In this document: positions 54,428-64,000 of the stretch, piece after piece
How positions within the stretch are numbered: position 1 is the stretch's first letter
Layout: every line of letters starts with the position of its first letter
Source of the DNA: Telmatactis stephensoni
Lineage: Eukaryota; Cnidaria; Anthozoa; Actiniaria; Isophelliidae
NCBI GenBank assembly: GCA_029948255.1
Contig: JALIZF010001440.1
Span: forward strand, 206,001 to 270,000
DNA: 64,000 bases
Direction: 5' to 3'
Made by a program: the position numbers and the translations under genes
The notes under the pieces: model-generated
What the model was told of the DNA's origin: nothing
The model's input: only the letters and a program-made list of their open reading frames with translations
Databases searched by the model: none

Positions 54428-57400
54428 TTAACGACTACATTTAGTGTTTTTAACAAGGTTAAGGTCTATGTTTAAGGCTTTAGATATTGCTTTGTCACTC
54501 AACTGCTTTAGCTTTCTAAAGTTACATATTGATTGTTCTTGAGCTGGTGTGAGTCCCTGTTGTGTTGGACAATCTTTAGTGAAGTAGATAACTTCTTCCT
54601 ATTTAATGTTAAAAGCAAAAGCATCAGCCATCTGGTTCGTATCAGGGCGTGTACATGATTTAGAGGAGAGGAGGGGTAAAGAAGTGTAGAATCTATTTCC
54701 TGTTGACAGTTTTAACAGATACAATGTGAATGAAATTCTGAGCCAACCGTAGTCATGTGAGTTTTTTTCTTGGCTTGAGGGTTACGGTGGGGTTAACCGG
54801 ACCGTAGCCGTAAAATGGCCAAAAACTGATTTAACCGTTAAGTGCAAAAGCAGAAAAATTAAAAGGCTGACCGTTAGTCGTGAAAACGTTGGTCACGAAA
54901 CTTTTCTCAGTAAAGATTTTTCATCGGTTTTAAAAGTATACCAAGAACAATTGTCAAGGCTTATTTTGTGGCCTGGTACCGAAAAATAGAGCTACTGGGG
55001 GTCTTTTAAGAATACTAACATTCTTGTATGAACAATGGAGATTTCCTTTAAATAAAATCGTCGTTACCTCTCTAATGGACAGTTTTTTGGCGATATATTT
55101 GGTGTTATAGCCATCTCGTACAAGTCCACAGGCTAGGTCCTTTTTGTTGTGGTCGTTAAGGACACAGTTTTTATTGAACCCTTCTTCTTCAGCCACTTTT
55201 GACAACGAAGATCTCAAATCGTCTTTGTCAATATCTCTGATGGAAAAGGACAATCATTGTCAATAGCCGACCAGTTCCGAGAGACATGACTTCACTTGCC
55301 TCATACAAAAGAATCAAGACGAGCGAGGCTTGTAGTAGCTGACCAATTCACGTACGTTCATGGACAACTATTGTGAATTGAAGTTATAGATGAAGCTACG
55401 TGCAAAAGCTCAGTCATTCGTAACAAAACAAAAGTTTTAGCACGTAGCCTCGTTCTGATCTAAATCCTTTGTGTGAGGCAGGTGAAGCATATCTCGTAAC
55501 TGGACTATTAGAAATACACGAGAGTGTAGTTATCGGGAATGAATGAAAATAATTTTCATCACAGGCAAAAACGTTATGCAGTTATGCATGGGATAAAAAT
55601 TAGATCACGAGAAGACTGCAAAGAAAGGTTTGGATTGCAGCGTAAAACCTATGGGAAAATCCAGTGCTTTGCACAATTGCAATGACTGCAGCCATAATGA
55701 CCAAACATGCAAACAAGATTTTACCTTGAGGGTTCGGATTCTTTCCCTAAAATGATTCTATTGTTTCTGAACGTCTTTTCCCATTGGTTCGATGCAACAA
55801 AAGAATCTATTGTAATTATTGCCGTTTTCAAAAGTTTCTTGTGTTTAGATTCTATGGTAATAAACCAATTGGATGGCATCTTCCGAGACAGTGTGACCTT
55901 ACCTCAAGCTTAAGTATTTAGCTTGTATAGTGAAAACTTAATGTGACGAAAGCCTACCAACGAGATCAGAGCCGATCAATTGCCACCAAAGCAGCGTGTA
56001 AAAACTTATTATGAAAATGGCTTGCGCATTAACATTACAATGAATTATTTGTTAGTAAACTTGAAGCATCGCTATAAAACTCACCTGAAGCCAATTTTCC
56101 TCTCGCAGTTCTGAGGACTATCTCGCTGCAATCCTGCATCAGCGTCAAACAATACTCGAGCTTCGTCGTAAATTGTGTCAAATGACGCTTGACCCTTTTT
56201 GCAGCCATTAAACACGTGGTTGGTCATCTTAACCTGGAAATAATAGAGTGTGTGGGTGAGGTATTACCTGCTTTGTAAGTAAAAATAAATCGGGATTGGT
56301 ACTAAGGGGTGTTTAACGTGTATTTTCACTGCCAGACTGAATTGCTTTCAGACTGAATTCTCAACAGTGTCGAAGGATAAATTCGACCCCGCTACAAATG
56401 TCATGTGCAATCGATGTGGTGGCTATAAGAATGGAGATTCAGATTTGTGTATATTAACTACTACATTAGATTTTGGTTGTTATATTCGACGAAAACATGT
56501 CAGTTGTCCTTAGTCACTCCACCCTCTATATTACACAATTTCTATATTTCCTCATCTTTACTTCATAATGCAACGCAATTTTGACAGTGAAATTTTATTT
56601 AGTTTTAGGCGACTAACTCAATAAGTGTGATGGCTAAAGGAGCTTTAATTTAAACATTTTTGCTCATCTCGGACTAATGTTTCCACTTTACCTTGTTTGT
56701 ATAACAGCGCATGGTGAAGGGAATCTGAGCAAGCGCTCTGAGGAGAGTTTGTTCCAGGTTGTATGTGCCCTCAGGCGTGGTTTCCGAATCGATATTGTTC
56801 AGAAAATGATCAATACCAACGGCAGCTTCTTCCTGAAAAAGATGTGCAAGTACAAAAATAAATCAATTATTAGAAGACATTTGGAACAAATTGAACGACT
56901 AATAGGAAACTATACCAAGTCTTTGCTGGGTGATGATATTTCTTCCACCATACTCTTGATGTTTGCGAGAAAGATCTTTAGTCCATTGCTTGTTATGTTT
57001 CCGCGGAGATTCTCGAAAGACTGCAAAAATAGAGACATATAAATCACTTAACTTTGTCACTTAAAACAAACAGGGTTGAGCAGTTTTCATATTGCTGTGG
57101 AAACGACACGATCACGGCACTGACACGGTCACGACACGGCGGGGTTTGTTCAGTTCACACTCATACGAAAACTGCTCTAATTTAAATCTATGATTGTTTC
57201 CCCGGCCTTCCAGTAGCAGATCAGAATAGAAGGTTTTACGATGAGTCCAGTTTCAAATTAAAACATGTGATGCTTCTAAAAGAGGGCAGATTTCACTGCA
57301 GCCACCTTTGTTGCAAAAACATGCAATGGAGCACAAAGTTGTAATGAATGACAAAAAATTATTTCTCTATGATTTTGATCACAAACATGGCTGCCATTAC

Positions 57401-60400
57401 ATTCCTATGTACCTTTTTCATAACATCTTTAGCTTGGAGTATCTGAGCTTCTGCCTCATCAAGATGCTGCATAGCTTGATTTAGTTCCTTTGCAGCTTTC
57501 TGAGCTTGTTCCTGTCGTTTTCTACATCTTTCTCGGGATGATATGATCAGGTAGATATTCATTGCTGTATTAAAATTAAACGTTGACATCAGTACTCATA
57601 CAGAGATGTGAAAACCAGCCAAACATATTCATATCCATCTTCCTAGCAATTGGGCGTTACCCTTATGATGAAGATATTTCTAATTCTGATTTCAAAGTTC
57701 GGAATTAGTTCATTTCACCTGAAGAGCAAATGGGCATTTAGCCTCCCACAATGCAACCAAGTTCAGCATGCACAATTTTTCAAATCTGGTATCTTTTGCA
57801 GTTAAGTTACCGCCGATTTAGATGAATCGCGACTATACCTAGACATTAACTGTTCAGTGTAGTTTGCACTGTGCATTAGACGGGCTTGCGTTATTCATCG
57901 TTGCCTCTCGAAAAATGCACATTTTACAAGATTGCTTTCATTTTCAAAAAGCTGGAATACAGTTTCTCAAGAACGTTTAAGGTTAGTGTAGTGAATTTGA
58001 ACGGATTTTGAGACATCAGAGAAACGATTGACGTTTGTCGAATGCATTTATGAAATAGATACGAAATTCAAAAGTAGAAACATGCTCACCTGTGTGGAAC
58101 ATGCATTTTGCGCAAAATTTCAGAGTTGTACACACTTTTACAATTTATAAATTAGTCATTGCGTCCAAATATTAGCAATATATATAGCCTATCTTTATTA
58201 CCTGCATTAAAATAGCTCATTGAAACACTGAGTACTTTGCCAATTCCACTTGCAATCTTGATTGCTGAACCAAATCTTCTGTTTAAATGACGTTTGATTT
58301 TAACGGCTTCGATGGTCATAAGTCGATTGGACTCAGAGATGAATCGACTAAGTTTGCTTTCAGTCTTCTTTGATTTCATCGTTACCGTTGTTTTGTGTAC
58401 TGCTGAAAGTGCGCGCTCAACCTTATCAATAAATAAGTAACAAGTCATTAATTTCTAAGTTATTGGAAATAGAATGAAAAATGTTGAATCCAAGTGATAA
58501 AGGATTTACATTAAGGAAAAAAGAAACAGATGGTTGCAGAAATGATTGGTGAGATGGTTGTGATTTCATAAATTAATTGAAATCACTTCATAAAAGAACA
58601 CGACGACTTGCTTCAAATCAAATACGAGATCATTCATCTCTAGGTAAAAAGATTCCTCTGATCACTTTTTTAGGTAGTACACGTGGTACAATTCAGAACC
58701 GCAAAAGTATTACAATGCTTCACAAACTTCACACGGCAAAATTAATGATTTTCAGAAAACCATTTCTTCTACTTACTGCTCCAGCGCTTTTTGACGCAAT
58801 TACACGTTTTGCATAATTGTAGATATTTCCGCCAAAAGGAATCAGTAAACCAATAGCTGGTGATGTAACAGACAACACTTTTTCGAGAACAGACTCGTAT
58901 AACTTGGTGACATCAATAAACTCCAAATCCGTCTCTCTCTTGTCGGTTTTCGCCTTAATGATTCCCTAGTTTAAAAGCAATCAAAAAAGATATTGTAATA
59001 GGCGATTTGCATGATGACATCACTTGACTGCGACTATTTACTTTGCAAATTTCTTTGCAAACTTTCTTTCTTATTCAAATTTTTATTCCCCCCTTGAGAA
59101 TAGCAGAACAATTTTACAAAATATAGTGGACAAAGCTAGCATTCTGGTAGTTGGAGTCAAATAGCGGCATCATGCAAATATCTTCTTTTCTAAAGGCCAG
59201 ACACAATTAAGATGCAACATTTTCTACAAAATTGCGCAAAACACAGTTGCGCTGTGTGCCCACCGCTTCAATTTTACGCGCAATGTTAGAAGAAGAAGTA
59301 AAACTCGGTCCTAAACCTGCAACTGTTGAGCGCAACACAATGTTGCACCATGTGCCCATCCATGCAAATGTCGCGCACAACAGTTGCAGGTTTAGGACCG
59401 AGTTCTACTTCTGCAATATCTTCTGCAACATTGTGTGCAATTTTTGCACAGTTGGACACACTGTGCAACTGTGTTGCATGCGATGTTGCAGGAAATTGTG
59501 CATTGTATGTAGGGGCCTTAACTGTGACAGTAATTGAGACATATGGTATTTGTTTCAGCAACCTGTCCATCATATTTAGATCTTTTCAATAGATTTTAAC
59601 ATTTAAGTTCTACTACATCTAGTGCTTCTCTAAAACAGCCATAAGCATGATTCAACGCGACTCCGCAATTCCACAACAGAAAGGGATAAGTGCCCTTTCA
59701 AATTTTCACTGATAAAACACTTCACCTCTATCTCTGCCGTAGCATTTTTCAAAGCCATTTCCACTTTTTCTGGTGAATAACTTTTGATGTACGTCTCCTG
59801 CTCATTAGCAATCTCGTTGATTTCTCTAAGAATGTCTTCGAATGCGTTGATACTGTAGTTCGTCCACACTTGTATATTTTGAGCTGTGAAAAGTGAGAAA
59901 CGAGCTCTAGTAATGACAGATAAATACCAAAACAAAACCAGAAAGAAACTGGAAAGAATTGAAAAAGGTGAAGGGATAAAAGAAGACTGGTAATCATGAG
60001 GAATGAAGTAGATGGATGAAGGAAATAAATTGAATGGGAATAGAATGGATAAGTACCTCCAAGTTGTAAGTCGTCAATGCGTCTGCTTTTCTCGACAAGT
60101 TTTGTCTTCATTTGAAGAAATTCATCCCTAGACTTGCATGCGTCAGGAAAGTCCACACAACATCCAGCTATGGCGCGGAAAATAGAATTTCCGATGTTTA
60201 AAAGAGAAGTTGTTGCTGATGCTACTTGACCTCCAATCTTGATGACTTGGAACGCCGTTGCTAACCAGGCAAAACCTGAAAACCAAAACTTACAATAAAG
60301 AGGCATATCAAGGAGTTTCAAACTGTAACAAGCCATATTCTTAGTTTGGGTGTACCTCTTTTTTCACCAGCTGATGTATTTGCCGATTGTCTTTGAAGGC

Positions 60401-60779
60401 TTAACTCGTTCCACAGTATGTTCCCAAGAAAATTTTGATGCACTTCTACCGATGAAAGGAACGTGTACAATTAGAACAAATCAAAATTCAACTCGTATAC
60501 TACATCCACGAAAGGCTTAATTCTAGCAACAAACATGCGTTTTCATGATCTTTCTCGGTTAGTTTAGACATTCTCTTAGAGATGATCAAAACAGACAAAA
60601 TTCAGCATTGAAACATTATTATTGAAAGAAATCCATTTAAAAATAAAAATGATCTTACCTCCGCCATGTTTCTCTTTTAAATTTCTTGCTAGACTAGAAT
60701 TTGAGTGCACATGCCTACAATCTTGCACAAGGATAAGCACGCAGAAAAGCAAACCAGAAAATCTTGAATAAACTTTCAT
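54428..60779 (-). CDS. Gene D: diverged secreted helical Cys-repeat protein, 12 coding exons, about 627 aa
   Basis: Exons: 60659-60779 (ATG at 60777-60779), 60356-60445, 60057-60275, 59726-59883, 58777-58965, 58202-58421, 57413-57564, 56916-57020, 56692-56832, 56085-56233, 55068-55236 and 54428-54598 (stop TAA at 54428-54430). Coding length is 1884 bases. Order and intron phases are identical to A-C, but the sequence is much more diverged. Kept features are a signal peptide (LLFCVLILVQDC), GCCVDFPDAC, NYS and NAT sequons, PAIGLLIPFGGNIYNYAKR, LRGNIT, CYTNK, and the cysteine-bounded C-terminal repeats. The acceptor for 58777-58965 has an alternative 12 bases downstream, which also stays in frame. 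I saw no donor after the stop like that of A-C. Confidence 0.82.
57078..57176. mobile_element. Short inverted-repeat transposon (GTTTTCGTATGAG family), copy 3, in gene D intron
   Basis: GAGCAGTTTTC at the left and GAAAACTGCTC at the right are exact inverted repeats. The interior CACGGCACTGACACGGTCAC matches the other copies. It is only 99 bases and is probably an internal deletion product. It lies between the exons at 57413 and 57020. Confidence 0.75.
59291..59412. repeat. TGTTGC-rich hairpin element in gene D intron
   Basis: The left arm ACTCGGTCCTAAACCTGCAA and the right arm TTGCAGGTTTAGGACCGAGT are exact reverse complements. AGAAGAAGTA / TACTTCT extends the pairing. It is flanked by further TGTTGC/GCAACA copies up to about 59500. 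The open frames here on both strands are artefacts of the symmetry. Confidence 0.8.
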
Positions 60780-60904
60780 CTTGAATTATTACACTATATT
60801 ATCGTTATTAATTTTAGTCGTTGTAACATAATATTCTCGAAAACGTAAACTCAGACAGCGTATTTGCTTTGAGTGAGTTACTGACGAGGGCTCGACCTTT
60901 TTGA

Positions 60905-60949
60905 CGGGTTGACACAGTTCAATGTTTCACCCGCTTCTTATAAAAATAT
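60905..60949 (-). promoter_or_regulatory. Probable TATA-type core promoter of gene D
   Basis: The minus strand reads TATTTTTATAAGAAG at about 60936-60949, a good TATA box, some 160 bases upstream of the gene D ATG. This would place transcription start near 60905-60915. The A/B/C upstream block is not conserved here. A possible donor (TCA|GTAACT) near 60887 could define a first intron, but the evidence is weak. Confidence 0.4.
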
Positions 60950-62027
60950 CTTGTGGTTTCTTTCATTTTATTTTATTGCCGAGTAAGGAATCTCAATCTA
61001 ATCAATCTTTATATGGATCTGTAACGTTTTGATAGAATGTATTCAATAATTATGTAGTACTAAATAGAAATCATATCAGTTTCTAAATACGGCCAATGCC
61101 GCTCCCTGAACGTCTTTTGTTTAATAATGAGCTAAGTAGTTACAAGCTTTCGCTAGTTTTTCTGCAGCAGGTGACACATTTCGACTCTACTTGATTAAAG
61201 TCTAAATCTTTTTATCCCTTGACTAGACAAAACAGGACAGAAGAAGCAAGTATACACAGTCTTAAAGAAAACATCATTGTGCAGTTACATAATTGGCTCA
61301 TACTATTGTTCAATTACTTTGTCCGGTTACAACTTTAAATACCTCCAGATCAATTCATAAGAAACACAGAGCAGTCTTCGATCCCGCCAATCAGATTCGA
61401 GGAATTTCAAGAATCCTCTCTTTGATTCTCACTCTTTAACAGTATATTCATGCTTAAAACGTTAAATAAAACGAGATGATTAAATTAAATGGGACAAGGG
61501 GAACAAAGAAATGGTTGACAGGCTTTCTGCACGAGAATGAACTCCGAAAATAATTACATGAGAGGGCTCTACCGACACTTCTAAAGACAACTAGAACCAG
61601 ACAGAAAGCCGAAAGGAAGAACTCACGCATAATACGACATACATATACAAACAAAACTAAACAATCCTTCTTCGTGTGCTTTATCTTTTATTGAACCAAT
61701 TTACAAATGTAGACAAAACATTTGGATAAACCTGTTTCAAAAACCGTTGTCGGATCAAAGGCTTCAAACCTACGCGGCTAAGCTGAAAGGAGGCATGGTT
61801 AGAAATTTCCAAAAGGTTAAAACCACGTGAATCTACTTGACAACAACACGAAAACTCACACTAGCGTGCCTCGTCGTTATAAAAAAAAAAAAAAAACTTC
61901 ATTTGTGGCATCTGTTAAAGATCAAGCAAAGGGGATTACTGAGTGTAGTTTTGCAACTATCCAAATTCCTTTTCGGTTCAGCCGCTTTAGGTTTAGGCCT
62001 CTCGTCCGACAGCCTATTTTTAAATAC
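60950..62027. other. D-E intergenic region
   Basis: No exon is seen. It contains ordinary AT-rich sequence and a short poly-A (61880-61895). A non-coding 3' exon of gene E could be here but is not identifiable. Confidence 0.45.
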
Positions 62028-62292
62028 AGGGTAGTAACGAGGTATATGGGATCAGGGATCAGCGTTATTTTGGGGCTCAGGGATCACATGAACGTTATTT
62101 TTTGGTCTCAGGGATCAGATTTTTAGCCTTGGGATCGGGATCGCTGTCTTTGGAATCGGGATCACCATTTTTCAGGGATCACTTTTTACGGGATCAGTGA
62201 TCAAAATTGTCCTTATTTTGGTGATCAAGGATCAGATTTTTAGCCCTGGGATCGGGATCACTGAAAAAACTATATACCTCGTTACTACCCTG
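62028..62292. mobile_element. Inverted-repeat transposon with TA target duplication at the 3' side of gene E
   Basis: It begins CAGGGTAGTAACGAGGTATA and ends with the exact complement TATACCTCGTTACTACCCTG, flanked by TA (62026-62027 and 62293-62294). The interior is built of repeated GGGATCAGGGATCA-type units. A TA duplication suggests a Tc1/mariner-type mobiliser. It starts only 60 bases beyond the gene E stop codon and may be inside its 3' untranslated region. Confidence 0.8.
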
Positions 62293-62352
62293 TATTTTTA
62301 AATAGGTTTATACGGCAAAGTACTCTGTTAACGTTTCCTTTACGACTATCCT

Positions 62353-63673
62353 TTAACACTCGAGAGACTTCACGTCTTCGACCTTCAGCTTCATTGTAGC
62401 TGCTATCTGCTCATCGGTCAATAACTTCTTGAGTCGGCAAATGTTTTCTTTCATGGCTGGAGTGATGATTGTTTTGCATTCTCTCACGAGGTCTTCTATC
62501 TCATCAACTGTGAGTTTGGTTCTACCGAACAAAAGGGAAAATATATTAGCATCGTTAACTTAAAGATTTAAAAATACGAATTTGAACTATGGGATCCTCT
62601 TTTCAATGGTAGCATTGCTCTTTTGGTCATCAAGCAATTTCAGGAGCAATTTTCAGGAAGCCTAAAAGTTGGCCCTGCTATGAATATAGCATAATTGATA
62701 AATTAGTAAAACAAACGTACTTTGTAGCAATATAATCATTGCTATAGCCACTCTGCTTTAATTGACAAGCAAGCTTCTTATTAATACTTGAGTTCAGGAC
62801 ACAGTTTTCTTTGAATTTCATAATATTTGCTATTTCTTTAAAGTTCTTCTTGATGACCTCTTTGGAAATGTGCATAAGACCCAAGTTGCCTTCACACTGA
62901 CCAGCGTTAGTGTCGAACGTGGACACTGATTGATTGTATATGTTCTCAAGGCTACCAGTTCCTTGGCGGCATTCCGAGGTGATGAAGTTCAGCATTTGGA
63001 CTTTGCTATTGTAACAATTTACTGTGAAAGCCACTTGCTTGATGACCTGAAAAAATGAACAGGTGTATGTTCATTAAAAAGGATGTTGCACAACACGACA
63101 ATAAACAGCATGACACAACACGAAATGGCACAATACGGCACGACAGGACAATACACGGCACGACTGACACGACACAATACGGCACGACACGACAGGTCAA
63201 TACACGACACGACTAACTACGACACGACACAAGACAACAACAAACGAGTACAACAAGGCACGACAGGACACGACACAATACGACAGGTCAATACAAGACA
63301 CGACTCGGTGCGCCGGACACGACACAAGACAACACGAACGATATAAAGCGGCACGACAGAACACGACACGACGGAACACGACGCAACACAACACAGATAC
63401 GCTCGCACGATTTGAAGCAACACAACACGCCATGACACGGGCACGAAATCTCCTTGTGCTCACCAGTGTCAAATGTTCCAGGCTTCCATACAAACTTTCA
63501 TGGGAACATGCACTTCCAAATCTCTTCATCGTCTTTAAAGTATTTTGAATGTCTTCAGCAACACTCTTGATATTTGGATTTTTCTTAGCGACGTGATCTA
63601 TCATCAGGTGGATTTGACCGAGATCGTGCTGGAGGGGTGAAGCAAAACTTTGATCTCTCATCACCATCCATGC
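62353..63673 (-). CDS. Gene E (3' part only): most diverged paralogue with remodelled exons
   Basis: Three exons are visible: 63464-63673, 62721-63046 and 62353-62521 (stop TAA at 62353-62355). The 326-base middle exon carries, without introns, what is the end of one exon, a whole exon and most of another in A-D: NCYNSKVQMLNFITSECRQG, GSLENIYNQS, then KENCVLNSS and LACQLKQSGYSNDYIATK. The upstream exon combines parts of two other exons (AWMVMRDQSFASPLQ, then FGSACSHESLYGSLEHLTL) and ends at a new boundary. The last intron is phase 2 rather than phase 0. The cysteine pattern and the two C-terminal repeats are kept, with no stop codons. The N-terminal exons lie beyond the right edge. It is probably functional rather than a pseudogene. 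Confidence 0.78.
63085..63440 (+). repeat. Degenerate CGACA minisatellite in gene E intron
   Basis: Many irregular copies of ACACGACA, CGGCACGACA and CAATACGACA fill most of the 417-base intron between the exons at 63464 and 63046. On the minus strand this gives long cysteine/valine-rich frames that are spurious. Confidence 0.85.
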
Positions 63674-63870
63674 CTGCAGGAAAAACATTTCAAAAATTGT
63701 TTATTTGCTTAATTAGGTTTAAACTGTTTCATGTAATCGAACAAAGAGAGGAAGAAGATATGGAACGGGGAAGGATAATATATTTGTTTTCATTCTCTAT
63801 CCTCAGTATATTCCTCCTTAAATTTCGTTAGCTTATTTCCCTTCTTCGTCGAGGTTTTTTTTATTTCATC

Positions 63871-63932
63871 CTCCTTCCCTCCTTCCTTCCTTCCATCCAT
63901 CCTTCCTTCCTTCCTTAGCTTCCTTCCTTCCT
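63871..63932 (+). repeat. (CCTT)n microsatellite
   Basis: An imperfect CTTC/CCTT tract lies just inside the right edge, upstream of the visible part of gene E. No further exon of E was found between 63674 and 64000. Confidence 0.85.
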
Positions 63933-64000
63933 CTTTTTGATTGCTTGCTTCCTCTTTTGTTTCTTTTAATGCGTCATATTTTTTTCAAAAAACAAAACAA

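Noticed and set aside
59232..59592. Overlapping frames on both strands of about 90-100 codons
   Set aside because: The sequence is an inverted repeat in a gene D intron, so frames mirror each other; no family features are seen.
62353..63673. Gene E as a pseudogene
   Set aside because: Exons are open, splice sites are consensus, phases agree, and the cysteines are conserved; divergence alone is not decay.
63083..63688. Cysteine/valine-rich and Thr/Asp/His-rich frames
   Set aside because: They come from the CGACA minisatellite. Only the upstream part (63464-63673) is exonic, on the minus strand.

Overview
This looks like AT-rich nuclear DNA from an invertebrate animal, most likely an anthozoan cnidarian such as a coral or sea anemone. 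The reasons are short exons with GT-AG introns, a CR1/L2-type LINE, tRNA-derived SINEs, and many short inverted-repeat transposons of kinds I associate with cnidarian genomes. The species assignment is inference. Nothing is prokaryotic or viral.

Layout. Bases 1 to about 22,200 hold no gene I can support; this stretch is transposon remnants, including a nested element at 4297-5390, dispersed repeat pairs and a dead LINE fragment near 12.55-13.1 kb. From 22.2 kb to the right edge there is a head-to-tail array of five paralogous genes, all on the minus strand. I call them A (22.2-33.2 kb), B (34.9-41.4 kb), C (46.3-53.1 kb), D (54.4-60.9 kb) and E (62.4 kb to beyond the window). A LINE with a long open reading frame (42.0-44.7 kb) sits between B and C.

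The genes. A to D each have 12 coding exons in the same order with the same intron phases (1,1,1,0,0,1,0,0,0,2,0). Every splice boundary was read from the sequence, and the coding lengths sum to whole codons (626, 631, 606 and 627 residues), with no internal stop seen. A, B and C also carry a non-coding first exon, a shared upstream block, and a conserved splice donor just after the stop codon. The products start with a signal peptide. They then have an extended variable linker, helix-rich segments with three hydrophobic stretches, conserved N-glycosylation sequons, about 12 conserved cysteines, and a C-terminal pair of cysteine-bounded repeats. I do not recognise the family with certainty. 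A secreted, membrane-interacting or defence/venom-like or extracellular-matrix role is a hypothesis only.

History. A, B and C are close relatives, D is clearly diverged, and E is the most diverged with a remodelled exon structure (two introns lost, one moved or gained, one boundary shifted). B and C share 3' flanking sequence, so the duplicated unit included intergenic DNA. Later insertions (a PIF/Harbinger-like MITE, a pogo-like MITE, SINEs, microsatellites) lie in introns or intergenic DNA and leave the exons intact.
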